A stretch of DNA of 64,000 bases from DSPP01 sp964607165 (GCA_964607165.1 CAZSIT010000005.1:56025-120024); one strand, 5' to 3'. Shown: positions 1 through 7,936, counted from the first letter of the stretch. Numbers and translations are program-made. The notes: generated from the sequence alone by a model not told the origin.

Positions 1-47
1 TGAAAGATGAATGGCTGCAGAAAAGAAAAGGGAAGAATTAGATGGGG

Positions 48-98
48 TTGAAAATCTGACAAGTCGATGCCTTCACGGACAAGCCGTTCGCCGGAAAT
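48..98 (+). pseudogene. 5' relic of a phzF-like gene
   Basis: Read from position 48, the codons give LKI, a TGA stop, then QVDAFTDKPFAGN, after which similarity stops. The intact PhzF gene at 1064 has LKIYQVDAFTDRPFAGN at its N-terminus, and the DNA also matches closely. So about 17 codons of a second phzF start remain here, broken by a stop in place of the Tyr codon. Seen directly by comparing the two stretches; a partial duplication or a mostly deleted paralogue is inference. Confidence 0.6.
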
Positions 99-201
99 CA
101 ACTGACAGGATGTTAACCGGTCAGGGCTGCATTTTTGGGTTTTCCGGCGGTTCGTGTAGTAAGCGGAACGAAGCCCTGCAAGTGGCCAGCATAATAAAAC
201 G

Positions 202-996
202 ATGGCGGATGTAGCCACAAACCTTACTCAAGTTCTCACCCTGTACGATAAAGAACGCCAGGAGGCAGCGCCTGCTGGCATCAGGCGGGAAGCAACCCCG
301 AATATTGTCCTGCTTATCGATCTTGCCGGCAGGGAAAGCACGGTCATTTACACTCGTCTTACCAGCGAGAACGTTGAAAGCACAATCCGCGGGGAAATAG
401 AGTATTTCGAAAATATGGGGCAGGATTTTGAATGGAAAGTCTTTGCGCACGATACGCCGGCTGACCTGAAGGCCCGCCTGATAGCCCAGGGTTTTGAGGC
501 CGAAGAGCCGGAAGCTATTTTGGTGCTCGATTTGCAGGAAATGCCAGAGACCCTGTTGCCGCCGGTTTCCCGGGACGTGCGGCGCATTGCCGACCCGGGC
601 AAAATTAACGATGTTCTCACCGTGCTGGAAGAGGTATGGAAGGAAGACCGCAGCTGGCTGACCCGGCGATTGGCCGCAGAATTGCGCACTATTCCGGAGT
701 ATCTCAGCGTCTACGTGGCCTACGCGGATGGAGCGCCGGTCAGCACGGCTTGGATATATTTTCCCAGGCGGGGCCCGTTCGCCAGCCTGTTTGGAGGTTC
801 AACTCTTCCCGCCTACCGCAAGCGCGGCCTTTATACGGCCTTGCTGGCCGTGCGTGCCCAAGAAGCGCATCGTCGGGGGGTGCGTTTTCTGACGGTGGAT
901 GCACAAGCGATGAGCCGTCCAATTCTGGAGAAATTCGATTTTCAACTGTTGACTTGGGCCTGTGCCTGCACGTGGCGCGTTAACCGTCCGCGTTGA
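202..996 (+). CDS. GNAT-family N-acetyltransferase
   Basis: 264 residues. The C-terminal half is a GNAT acetyltransferase fold. The stretch GGSTLPAYRKRGLYTALLA (about residues 197-215) fits the acetyl-CoA pyrophosphate-binding motif (R-x-R-G-L-Y-x-A-L), followed by an acidic strand ending in LTVDA and the usual C-terminal FDFQLLTW segment. The N-terminal half (residues 1-120) has weaker, GNAT-like character, so this may be a tandem GNAT with only the second half able to bind cofactor. The substrate cannot be read from sequence. The gene precedes an unrelated phzF gene, and no operon partner hints at a role. Confidence 0.75.
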   Translation: MADVATNLTQVLTLYDKERQEAAPAGIRREATPNIVLLIDLAGRESTVIYTRLTSENVESTIRGEIEYFENMGQDFEWKVFAHDTPADLKARLIAQGFEAEEPEAILVLDLQEMPETLLPPVSRDVRRIADPGKINDVLTVLEEVWKEDRSWLTRRLAAELRTIPEYLSVYVAYADGAPVSTAWIYFPRRGPFASLFGGSTLPAYRKRGLYTALLAVRAQEAHRRGVRFLTVDAQAMSRPILEKFDFQLLTWACACTWRVNRPR

Positions 997-1063
997 AAAT
1001 GTCAAACATTACCATAAAGGTGCTGACCAAAGAAATTCGCCTGGAAGCGCTTATTCTTTTGGA

Positions 1064-1858
1064 ATGAGACTGAAAATTTATCAAGTGGACGCCTTCACCG
1101 ACCGGCCGTTCGCCGGAAATCCGGCGGGGGTCTGCATTCTTCCTCAAGCAGGAGATGAAAAGTGGATGCGGGATGTGGCGCGGGAGATGAACGTAGCAGA
1201 GACCGCTTTTTTAGTCAAACAAAGCGACGGCTACAACCTGCGCTGGTTTACGCCTGCCGTCGAGGTTGACCTGTGCGGCCACGCCACGCTCGCCTCGGCA
1301 CATATTTTGTGGGAAACGGGGCAGCTGCCTTCTAATCAACAGGCGAAATTTCATACCAAAAGCGGGCTTTTGACGGCGGCGCAGAAAGGAAAACATATCG
1401 AAATGGATTTTCCGGCGACTCCCGCAGAACCAATAAATCCTCCGGACGGCTTGTTAGGGGCTCTGGGGGTAGCCCCGGCGTATGTCGGGAAAAATCGGTT
1501 TGACTATTTAGTAGAGGTTGATTCCGAAAAAACCGTTCGCGATTTGAAACCAGATTTTCGGTTGATTAAAGAGCTGGGTGGACGGGGAGTAATCGTCACC
1601 AGCCGTTCCGCTTCTGCGCAATATGATTTTGTCTCCCGTTTCTTTGCTCCCGCGGCGGGGATTGACGAAGACCCGGTGACCGGCTCGGCGCATTGCACGC
1701 TGGGGCCATATTGGTCTAAAAAACTGGAGAAAAACGAGATGATTGCTTACCAAGCATCATTTCGTGGAGGAGTGGTGCAGGTTCGGGTTAGCGGCGACCG
1801 GGTGTTTCTGGGTGGGCAAGCGGTGACGGTTTTGCAGGCGGAACTTATTGGAGTTTGA
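1064..1858 (+). CDS. PhzF-family isomerase
   Basis: 264 residues from ATG 1064, the usual family length; a longer in-frame start at 962 adds about 34 residues with no similarity to the family and overlaps the GNAT gene. PhzF-fold marks are IYQVDAFTDRPFAGNPAGV at the N-terminus, the conserved Glu in NVAETAFL (catalytic acid/base in PhzF), DLCGHATLASAH, and DEDPVTGSAHCTLGPYW near the C-terminus. The family includes the phenazine enzyme PhzF and many isomerases or epimerases of unknown substrate. No phenazine genes lie nearby, so only the family name is justified. A relic of a second copy lies at 48-98. Confidence 0.88.
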   Translation: MRLKIYQVDAFTDRPFAGNPAGVCILPQAGDEKWMRDVAREMNVAETAFLVKQSDGYNLRWFTPAVEVDLCGHATLASAHILWETGQLPSNQQAKFHTKSGLLTAAQKGKHIEMDFPATPAEPINPPDGLLGALGVAPAYVGKNRFDYLVEVDSEKTVRDLKPDFRLIKELGGRGVIVTSRSASAQYDFVSRFFAPAAGIDEDPVTGSAHCTLGPYWSKKLEKNEMIAYQASFRGGVVQVRVSGDRVFLGGQAVTVLQAELIGV

Positions 1859-1860
1859 TA

Positions 1861-2205
1861 GTGGATAGCTTAGAAAAAAATTATCGAGTTGCTTTTGAAG
1901 AAGCGCTGGCGAAACTGCCGACTGCAGAGGGAAAACGGTTTGCCAACGTCTTTATGCGCGGGGATTTGGCGGTGGAAATTTATGCTCCGCGCGGAAGCGA
2001 CCCGCAAAAACCGCACAGCCGGGACGAAATTTACCTCGTAGCGCGGGGCAAGGGGTTTTACCTTTGTGGAGAAACGCGCCAGCCGTTCGCTCCCGGCGAT
2101 TTTCTATTCGCTCCGGCCGGAATCGTTCACCGGTTTGAAGATTTTAGCGATGATTTTGCCGTGTGGGTCATCTTTTTTGGGCCGGAAGGAGGGATGTCGG
2201 CTTGA
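1861..2205 (+). CDS. Cupin-domain protein
   Basis: 114 residues. The start is taken as GTG 1861, 7 nt after GGAG (1850-1853); TTG 1855, overlapping the phzF stop, would leave no room for a ribosome site. A single cupin barrel is visible: PHSRDEIYLVARGKGFYLCGE gives the first motif (His, Glu) and PGDFLFAPAGIVHRFED the second (PGD...P..H.F). The metal-binding set is near complete (H, E, H). Small cupins of this type are isomerases, dioxygenases or binding proteins; the substrate is unknown. It is probably co-transcribed with phzF, which ends 2 nt upstream. Confidence 0.8.
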   Translation: MDSLEKNYRVAFEEALAKLPTAEGKRFANVFMRGDLAVEIYAPRGSDPQKPHSRDEIYLVARGKGFYLCGETRQPFAPGDFLFAPAGIVHRFEDFSDDFAVWVIFFGPEGGMSA

Positions 2206-2250
2206 CGGTTAAAACGGTTGACTGTAACGCCTGTTTTTTTACGGTTAAAA
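2205..2250 (+). promoter_or_regulatory. Direct repeat ACGGTTAAAA x2 upstream of lapA-like gene
   Basis: ACGGTTAAAA occurs at 2205-2214 and again at 2241-2250, 36 nt apart, in the 91-nt gap before the LapA-like gene. A TTGACT at about 2217 lies between the copies, but no convincing -10 follows at the right distance. This could be a paired regulator site or chance; it is recorded as seen only. Confidence 0.25.
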
Positions 2251-2296
2251 TAAAAAAGAAAAATATAGCACCGGTCTCGGTGAAAGGAGGAGGGAT

Positions 2297-2512
2297 ATGA
2301 ATACGTTCAAGTGGCTGGTTGCCCTAATCTTGCTGGCTCTCGGCGCCATTGCCATTTTTCAAAATATGGAAACGGTATCAATCAAGTTTCTGATTTATAC
2401 GGTTTCCATCTCGCGGGCGCTATTGATTTTGGGTTCTATTTTGGTGGGAGTGATTTTGGGGATGTTATATGCCAACACGCTATTAAAACGGCGGGAGCAG
2501 AAAAAGAAGTAA
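2297..2512 (+). CDS. LapA-domain (DUF1049) membrane protein
   Basis: 71 residues with two predicted membrane helices (about residues 6-22 and 40-62) and a basic tail, KRREQKKK. The pattern of a first helix followed by FQNMETVSIKFLIYTVSISRA and a second helix with VGVILGML is that of the lipopolysaccharide assembly protein A domain. The family sits in the inner membrane and in enterics helps tune LPS amount; its role here is unproven. A strong ribosome site, AAAGGAGG (2283-2290), lies 6 nt before the ATG. It is flanked by its own non-coding gaps and so is likely monocistronic. Confidence 0.75.
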   Translation: MNTFKWLVALILLALGAIAIFQNMETVSIKFLIYTVSISRALLILGSILVGVILGMLYANTLLKRREQKKK

Positions 2513-2641
2513 TTTATGACTTCGACAACTTAAAAAAAAACGGTTGCCTTTGGAAACCGCTTTGGTTTTCTTGTGTATCATAAATGGTAGGCCGGCAGAG
2601 TGCCGTCCTTTTGAAAAACTTTAACTTTTTTAGGAGGTTTT

Positions 2642-3013
2642 ATGGATGCTCCCGTAGTTCATTTTGAAATCCCGGCCAAAAATCCGGAAACGCTCTCCGG
2701 TTTTTATACCGGCATTTTCGGCTGGAAAATCGAAAAGGTTCCTGGTATGGATTATTGGATGGTTAATACCAAATCCACGCAGGAAGCGCCCGGCATCAAC
2801 GGCGGATTGATGAAGAAAATGTCCGACCAGCACGTTCCCACCAACTACGTCAACGTCACCTCCGTGGACGACTGGAGCAAAAAGGTGAAGGAGGCAGGCG
2901 GGATGGTGGTAATGCCCAAAAAGGCGGTGCCTTCAATGGGGCATTTTGCTGTCTGTTTAGACCCGGAAGGGAACTGCTTTGGGCTCTGGCAAGATGACCC
3001 AAGCGCCAAGTAA
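2642..3013 (+). CDS. VOC-family (glyoxalase/bleomycin-resistance fold) protein
   Basis: 123 residues, one VOC module pair. VHFEIPAKNPETLSGFYTG at the N-terminus and the closing DPEGNCFGLWQ are diagnostic of the vicinal-oxygen-chelate fold, here of the type that starts HFEI and ends with a Gly-rich DPEGN strand. Possible metal ligands are H8 and the Glu of DPEGN. The substrate is unknown. AGGAGG lies just upstream of the ATG. A strong terminator follows 14 nt after the stop, so the gene is probably transcribed alone. Confidence 0.8.
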   Translation: MDAPVVHFEIPAKNPETLSGFYTGIFGWKIEKVPGMDYWMVNTKSTQEAPGINGGLMKKMSDQHVPTNYVNVTSVDDWSKKVKEAGGMVVMPKKAVPSMGHFAVCLDPEGNCFGLWQDDPSAK

Positions 3014-3026
3014 TTTTTCCACCCTT

Positions 3027-3060
3027 CAAGCCCCTTCCTTGTGGAAGGGGCTTTTTTTTT
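3027..3060 (+). terminator. Rho-independent terminator after VOC gene
   Basis: The inverted repeat AAGCCCCTTCC / GGAAGGGGCTT with loop TTGT is followed by an unbroken T run to 3060. It stands 14 nt after the VOC stop codon. Confidence 0.92.
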
Positions 3061-3071
3061 GTTGACTTTGA

Positions 3072-3869
3072 TTGGTCAAAAGCTACTTTTTTGCCGTGCG
3101 GAAACGATTCCTGCTTTCGGTTTGTGCCGGTTTACTTTTTTCATCAACTTCCCAGGCCCGGTTTGTGCCGAAATGGTTTGGGCGGATTTCGGGCGGCTAT
3201 TCGTATTGGAAGCTGGATGACTTAAATCAACGGATTGAAAACCGGGGGCCATTTTTCAATAAAGTTGGTGAATCAAACTATTTTTTTGAACGGTTGCCTT
3301 CCAGTCATCCTTCCTTTAACCTAGGAGTGCAGTACGATCTATTTACTAAAATCTCGTTTCTTGCCACCTTTGAATATCGCCAGGCGACCCGGGAAAATGG
3401 AGCGACCAACGACAGTTTCCGGGTAGAGGGAATAACCCGCCCACGGCAAATCAATTTTGGATTGGATGGGTTTTGGCGGTTGGGTCCAAAAGGCGAGCTT
3501 ATGATTGGAGGCGGTAGCGGCGTATCTTTCGCCCGCTTTCGGGATGATATTCGAATTTTTGACCGGCGCACCGAACCCGACTCGCTTACCGAGTTTTTTC
3601 TGGAAAAGTACAGTGCCGTTGCAATCTTTGGCGAGCTCCGAGCTATTTACTTTTTATCCTTTGCGCTGTTTTCCGACCAGCGTTTTTTTCTGGAAGCTTT
3701 AGGACGGCTCAATCCGATAGAGCCCTTTGTCGGAACTACAAATAAAGATGGCAACGTTTTTTACGATGTCGAGGCCACTTTTTTTCCGCCGGGGGTTTCC
3801 ACGTCCAAGCCGGTGAAATTGGACTTTTCCGGTTTTTATCTGGGGTTTGGGGCGGACTTTCGGCTGTAG
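3072..3869 (+). CDS. Outer-membrane beta-barrel protein, unknown role
   Basis: 265 residues from TTG 3072; GTG 3096 (MRKRFLLSVCAG...) is an equally good start and gives a tighter signal peptide. No clear ribosome site favours either. After the signal sequence (cleavage near TSQA) the chain alternates polar and aromatic residues typical of small barrels (GGYSYWKLDD, FLATFEYRQATREN, KLDFSGFYLGFGADFRL) and ends on an aromatic-rich strand, as an Omp should. No specific family is recognised. It lies 9 nt ahead of the glycosyltransferase gene, so the two may be co-transcribed. Confidence 0.6.
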   Translation: MVKSYFFAVRKRFLLSVCAGLLFSSTSQARFVPKWFGRISGGYSYWKLDDLNQRIENRGPFFNKVGESNYFFERLPSSHPSFNLGVQYDLFTKISFLATFEYRQATRENGATNDSFRVEGITRPRQINFGLDGFWRLGPKGELMIGGGSGVSFARFRDDIRIFDRRTEPDSLTEFFLEKYSAVAIFGELRAIYFLSFALFSDQRFFLEALGRLNPIEPFVGTTNKDGNVFYDVEATFFPPGVSTSKPVKLDFSGFYLGFGADFRL

Positions 3870-3878
3870 GGTTCCCAA

Positions 3879-5405
3879 ATGTCGCCGACCGCACGCATCC
3901 GCATTTGGGCTTCTGTACATCCGCTCGGGTTTCTTTTAGCTATCGGCCTTATTCTCCGGCTGCTTGCCGCCGTTTTCGCGCGCGGATATATGGGCACCGA
4001 TGACCACTTTCAGGTTATCGAGATTGCCGCCGATTGGGAGCGCGGCCATCCGGTTTTTCTGTCGGGGGACTCCCAGTTTTACCGCTCGCTTCTTTATCCC
4101 GGTCTGAATTGGGTTTTGATGGCTTTTTTACACAAGCTCGGAGTTTACCACCCCGATACGGTGATGCTGATCAATCGGCTCTTGCATGCTCTGCTTTCCC
4201 TGTGGACGATAGCACTGACCTATAAGTTCGGACTGCTTCTGGCCGACCGACGGACGGCATTCACAGCCGCACTTTTGGTCGCCGCCTATGCGGTAATGCC
4301 ATATGTGGCCGTGCGCAATTTGATTGAATCGTTTTGTATGCCTTTTCTATTATGGGGACTGTATGAAACGGCCAAAGTAGAAATGAAGAAATCCGAAAAA
4401 CCCGAGCGCTCGTGGGCTTGGGCCGGGTTGGCTTTCGGCCTGGCCTTTATCATTCGCTGGCAGGTGGCGGCCGCGATTTTGGGCGTCGGTCTATATTGGC
4501 TTCATCGAAAGCAGTGGCGTGGCTTGGCCTTAGCAACTGTCTTTGGATTGCTTCCGGTCCTGGCGGAAGCCGTCTGGGACTGGTGGGCACACGGAGTTTT
4601 CTTTGGTTCGTTCTGGGCATATATCAAGCACAATCTGGCCCATTCCCGCGATTACGTGGTCGGCCCCTGGTATCGCTATTTGCTTTTGCTTCTGGGAATT
4701 CTCATTCCACCCTTTTCCTTTCTGTTTTTAGCCGCCATCGTGCGCTGGGTCAAACGCTTTGGAGTTTTGATTTGGGCTGCGCTTGCTTTTTTGATTATCC
4801 ATTCCGTCGTCCCCGGCAAGCAGGAACGCTTTATTTTGCCCGTCTTTCCGCTTCTGGCCTTGATGGGAACGGCCGGGCTGCAGTTCTGGGAAGAAAAGAA
4901 GCCGTTGCTCGGGCCGTGGATTCGGGGCGGTTGGATTTGGTTCTGGAGCGTGAATACCGTTTTGCTTTTCGTTGCCATTTTCAACTACGGCCAGAAGGCG
5001 CGGGTTGCATCTTTCGTTTACCTTTACGAACGGGGGGATGCCCGAGGGGTAGTGGTCGATTTCACCGAGCGGGGGACGCTTTTGCCGCTGTATTACTTGG
5101 ACGGCGCCGATCCCTCGCGGCCAAGACCGGAGATATATCGGGCGTACAGCCCGGCCGATTTCGACAGTTTGCGCTTGCGGCATTTGGGTATAATGGTCCC
5201 GCCGGTTGTGCCTCTGAACTATGTCATTATCTTTTCGCAGGGGAAGTTGGAGGAGCATTTAAAAGTGATTAACGACCATCTGGCGCGGGCGGAAGTGCTC
5301 GCCCATATCCCTCCCTGCCTCGCCGACCGGATTTTGCTCTGGCTCAACCCGAAATACAATCACTCCAAAGAGGCCTGGGTTTGCCGGTTGGAAATTGCGA
5401 AGTGA
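3879..5405 (+). CDS. GT-C glycosyltransferase, GT22 (ALG9/PIG-B)-like
   Basis: 508 residues with about 10-12 membrane helices. The first loop after helix 1 holds GTDDHFQ, the acidic pair expected of GT-C catalytic sites, and a later loop has PGKQERFILPVFPLLALMG, resembling the HKExRF motif of GT22 mannosyltransferases. Such enzymes use lipid-linked sugars and work at the outer face of the cytoplasmic membrane. The soluble C-terminal part (after about residue 380) has a short mixed fold. The acceptor is unknown. The trp promoter begins about 30 nt after the stop with no terminator between. Confidence 0.72.
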   Translation: MSPTARIRIWASVHPLGFLLAIGLILRLLAAVFARGYMGTDDHFQVIEIAADWERGHPVFLSGDSQFYRSLLYPGLNWVLMAFLHKLGVYHPDTVMLINRLLHALLSLWTIALTYKFGLLLADRRTAFTAALLVAAYAVMPYVAVRNLIESFCMPFLLWGLYETAKVEMKKSEKPERSWAWAGLAFGLAFIIRWQVAAAILGVGLYWLHRKQWRGLALATVFGLLPVLAEAVWDWWAHGVFFGSFWAYIKHNLAHSRDYVVGPWYRYLLLLLGILIPPFSFLFLAAIVRWVKRFGVLIWAALAFLIIHSVVPGKQERFILPVFPLLALMGTAGLQFWEEKKPLLGPWIRGGWIWFWSVNTVLLFVAIFNYGQKARVASFVYLYERGDARGVVVDFTERGTLLPLYYLDGADPSRPRPEIYRAYSPADFDSLRLRHLGIMVPPVVPLNYVIIFSQGKLEEHLKVINDHLARAEVLAHIPPCLADRILLWLNPKYNHSKEAWVCRLEIAK

Positions 5406-5435
5406 AATAAATGGACACTTTGGCCGACTTTCCGC

Positions 5436-5463
5436 TTGACTTGAGTACAGGAGGCGGTATATT
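5436..5463 (+). promoter_or_regulatory. Sigma70 promoter of the trp/aro supraoperon
   Basis: TTGACT (5436-5441), a 16-nt spacer, and TATATT (5458-5463). It stands immediately upstream of the trp leader peptide, with an expected start site near 5470, so the transcript carries the AGGAGG ribosome site at 5471-5476. Confidence 0.8.
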
Positions 5464-5483
5464 AAATAGTAGGAGGTCGAAAA

Positions 5484-5558
5484 ATGAAGGAATTAATCCG
5501 CTCGCAGACTCGTTTGAATTGGGGTTGGTATTGGCTGTTCTGCTTGCGGGTGGGTTAG
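5484..5558 (+). CDS. trpL: trp operon leader peptide
   Basis: A 24-codon reading frame, ATG 5484 to TAG 5556-5558, with AGGAGG (5471-5476) 7 nt upstream. Residues 13-17 are WGWYW: Trp codons at 5520, 5526 and 5532, three in five codons, in a peptide too short to be expected to hold any. It is followed 21 nt later by a strong terminator and then by trp genes. This is the layout of transcription attenuation: a ribosome stalled at the Trp codons when charged tRNA-Trp is scarce lets the antiterminator form. The peptide itself probably has no other role. Its likeness to TrpL is by design, not by sequence homology. Confidence 0.88.
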   Translation: MKELIRSQTRLNWGWYWLFCLRVG

Positions 5559-5602
5559 GACTTTTTTCCTTTAAACTTAGCCCGCCCTCGGCGGGCTTTT
5601 TT
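5498..5602 (+). promoter_or_regulatory. trp attenuator: alternative RNA hairpins
   Basis: Terminator (3:4): GCCCGCC (5580-5586) pairs with GGCGGGC (5590-5596), loop CTC, then six T (5597-5602). Antiterminator (2:3): 5548-5559 (GGGTGGGTTAGG) pairs with 5576-5587 as 12 consecutive pairs, three of them G-U, and would consume the terminator's left arm. Pause hairpin (1:2): 5498-5507 pairs with 5540-5549 (two mismatches in the middle), clashing with the antiterminator's left arm at 5548-5549. Trp codons at 5520-5534 lie in the 1:2 loop, so a stalled ribosome masks segment 1 or 2 as in classical attenuators. Pairings were worked out by hand. Confidence 0.85.
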
Positions 5603-5639
5603 GTTGGCTGAAAATGCTGGAAAGTCGGAAATTGAGCGA

Positions 5640-6461
5640 ATGAATCTGAAATTTCATAAAATGGAAGCGGCTGGAAACGACTTTATTTTGATAGAGCGGA
5701 AGAAACTGCCGGAGAACATGCTTGCCGCTCTGGCCAAAAAGTTGTGCCACCGGCATACGGGAGTAGGTGGGGATGGCCTGATTGTACTCGAAAAAGGGCG
5801 GGTGGCGGAGTGGCGGATGAGGATTTTTAACGCCGACGGCTCGGATGGGCAGACTTCGGGAAACGGAGCACGCTGCCTGGCGCACCTCCTTTACCAATCT
5901 ATGCGCCAGCGGGGTAATCGCGTGGTATTTGAGACTAGCCGGGGAGCTTTGGAAGTGGTGTGCTTGCGGGAGAATTATTATCGAGTCAATATGGGGCAGC
6001 CGGTTTGGGAAGCAGAGAGGATTCCTTTGAATTCGACGGAGAATGCTTTCATAAATCGCCCGATTGAGTCGGGCGGACAAACTTTTTTGGGGACGGCCGT
6101 TTCGGTGGGAAACCCCCATCTGGTATTATTCGTCGATTCGATTCCCTCCGATTGGCGGGAGCTGGGAAAAAAGTTGGAACGGCACCCGCTTTTCCCCCAG
6201 GGAGTAAACGTGGAGTTTGCCCGGGTTCGAAATAAAAAATCGGTAATTTTGGTGGTCTGGGAGCGGGGGGTGGGAGAGACTTTGGCTTGTGGGAGCGGTT
6301 CGGTCGCCGTCCTTGCGGCGGGGGTTCTAACCGGACGTTTGGCGCGAAGGGCAAAGATTAAAATGCCGGGCGGAGTTTTGGACGTGGAGTGGAAAATAAA
6401 CGGCTCTCTCTATCTCTCCGGGCCGGTGCGGCAGGTTTTTTCGGGGGAGATGGAGCTGTGA
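5640..6461 (+). CDS. dapF: Diaminopimelate epimerase
   Basis: 273 residues from ATG 5640; a longer frame back to TTG 5601 would begin in the terminator's T run and is rejected. DapF interconverts LL- and meso-diaminopimelate for lysine and peptidoglycan. Both catalytic cysteines are present: SGNGARC (C79) and GETLACGSGS near the C-terminus, with MEAAGNDFI and HTGVGGDG as further family marks. It is the first gene after the trp attenuator, and its stop overlaps the trpE start, so it should be transcribed under tryptophan control. That placement is unusual, since lysine or wall synthesis has no direct need for Trp sensing. The ribosome site before ATG is weak. Confidence 0.95.
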   Translation: MNLKFHKMEAAGNDFILIERKKLPENMLAALAKKLCHRHTGVGGDGLIVLEKGRVAEWRMRIFNADGSDGQTSGNGARCLAHLLYQSMRQRGNRVVFETSRGALEVVCLRENYYRVNMGQPVWEAERIPLNSTENAFINRPIESGGQTFLGTAVSVGNPHLVLFVDSIPSDWRELGKKLERHPLFPQGVNVEFARVRNKKSVILVVWERGVGETLACGSGSVAVLAAGVLTGRLARRAKIKMPGGVLDVEWKINGSLYLSGPVRQVFSGEMEL

Positions 6462-7936
6462 CTTCGTTTGAAGAATTTGAGGCCTTAGCCCGGCAGGGAA
6501 ACGTGGTTCCGGTTTGGGAGGAAGTGCCGGCTGACCTTTTGACGCCGGTTTCGGCTTTTCTGCGAATTTCGAAAGGGACAAAATATGCTTTTCTTTTGGA
6601 ATCGGTGGAAGGCGGAGAGAAATTAGCGCGCTATTCTTTTTTGGGAGCCAATCCGAAATTAGTTTTTCAAAGCAGGGGGAATCGGGTGACGGTTTTGGCC
6701 GGCACCACAAGGAAAAGTCGTATAGTGAAAAATCCTCTGGATGAAATGAAAAGCTTTTTTTCGGTTTACAAAGCTCCGCAGGTGGCCGGTCTGCCCCGCT
6801 TTTGGGGCGGGGGGGTGGGGTATTTTGGCTATGATTTGGTGCGGCATATTGAGAAGCTTCCCGTCCGGAAAAAAGAGGAGCTTGGTTTTCCGGATTTATG
6901 TTTGGGTTTGTACGACAGCGTATTAATTTTTGACCATTTGAAACATAAAATCATAATCGTGCGCTCCGTTTCGCTGAAAGAGCCGGCGGTCACGGCCAAA
7001 AAATTGTATTTGGCCGCCGTTCGCGACGTCTTGGCCATCAAACAAAAATTGGAAAAGCCGTTTGCCCTGCCAAAAAAGCGAGGCTCAAAATTCCAACCGG
7101 ATGTTCCGGTTTCCAACATTTCCAGAGAAAAATTTATTTCGGCGGTGAAGATTGCCAAAGATTACATCACCGCCGGCGATATTTTTCAGGTGGTGCTCTC
7201 CCAGCGCTTTTCGGTTCCACTGCGAGCGGAAAGTTTTTCGGTTTACCGGGCGCTGCGGTCGGTCAATCCGTCCCCGTATCTCTATTTTTTGAAAATGGAT
7301 AAGTTTTCGGCGGCCGGTTCTTCGCCGGAGATGCTGGTGCGGGTGGAGGAGGGTTTTGCCGAAACGCGGCCGATAGCCGGTACCCGTCCAAGGGGAAAAA
7401 ACGAAGAGGAAGACCGGCGGCTGGCCAAAGAGCTTTTGGGGGATGAAAAGGAAACGGCGGAGCACGTGATGTTAGTCGATTTGGGGCGCAACGACATCGG
7501 ACGGATTGCCGAAGCGGGGAGCGTTTGCCTGACCGACCGGATGAAAGTCGAGAAATATTCACACGTGATGCACATCGTTTCCGGGGTGCGGGGGAAGGTG
7601 CGCCCGGATGTCGGCTGTTTTGACGCGCTGGCCGCCTGCTTTCCGGCCGGGACGGTTACCGGCGCTCCCAAGGTGCGGGCGATGGAAATAATCGAAGAGT
7701 TGGAGAGTTCCCGGCGGGGGATTTACGCCGGAGCGGTGGGATATTTCGATTTTTCCGGAAATCTGGACAGCTGCATTGCGATTCGAACCGTGGTATGCAG
7801 CAGGGAAAAAGCTTACGTTCAGGCGGGAGCGGGTATCGTTTACGACTCCGTGCCGGAGCGGGAGTATGACGAAACGGTTTCCAAAGCGGCGGGGATGCTT
7901 GCGGCGATAAATCGGGCGAATCGCGGAGAAATATGA
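6458..7936 (+). CDS. trpE: Anthranilate synthase component I
   Basis: 492 residues. The start is GTG 6458, overlapping the dapF stop (GTGA), with GGGGGAG upstream; the frame extends further back inside dapF but without family likeness. TrpE converts chorismate to anthranilate using ammonia from TrpG. LLES (47-50) and ARYSF (57-61) belong to the tryptophan feedback site. The catalytic core has FSAAGSSPEMLVR, PIAGTRPRG (about 305), MLVDLGRNDIGR and AGTVTGAPKVRAMEII (about 398). The presence of both the LLES element and the attenuator suggests double control by Trp. It is separate from TrpG, not fused. Confidence 0.97.
   Translation: MTSFEEFEALARQGNVVPVWEEVPADLLTPVSAFLRISKGTKYAFLLESVEGGEKLARYSFLGANPKLVFQSRGNRVTVLAGTTRKSRIVKNPLDEMKSFFSVYKAPQVAGLPRFWGGGVGYFGYDLVRHIEKLPVRKKEELGFPDLCLGLYDSVLIFDHLKHKIIIVRSVSLKEPAVTAKKLYLAAVRDVLAIKQKLEKPFALPKKRGSKFQPDVPVSNISREKFISAVKIAKDYITAGDIFQVVLSQRFSVPLRAESFSVYRALRSVNPSPYLYFLKMDKFSAAGSSPEMLVRVEEGFAETRPIAGTRPRGKNEEEDRRLAKELLGDEKETAEHVMLVDLGRNDIGRIAEAGSVCLTDRMKVEKYSHVMHIVSGVRGKVRPDVGCFDALAACFPAGTVTGAPKVRAMEIIEELESSRRGIYAGAVGYFDFSGNLDSCIAIRTVVCSREKAYVQAGAGIVYDSVPEREYDETVSKAAGMLAAINRANRGEI

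Noticed and set aside
1..201. tRNA or other RNA gene at the left edge
   Set aside because: No cloverleaf or known conserved RNA sequence could be built; only the phzF relic is supported.
2513..2641. Terminator after the LapA-like gene
   Set aside because: CGGTT...AACCG near 2540-2560 has only a five-pair stem with a long loop; too weak to call.
4412..5272. Long frame of 286 codons within the glycosyltransferase gene
   Set aside because: It is out of frame with a well-supported GT-C protein, lacks a ribosome site, and is rich in Gly/Arg as expected for a shifted GC-rich frame.
5484..5602. T-box or TRAP-type control of the trp operon
   Set aside because: No T-box sequence or specifier arm was seen, and no array of GAG/UAG triplets; the Trp-codon peptide and hairpins explain the region better.
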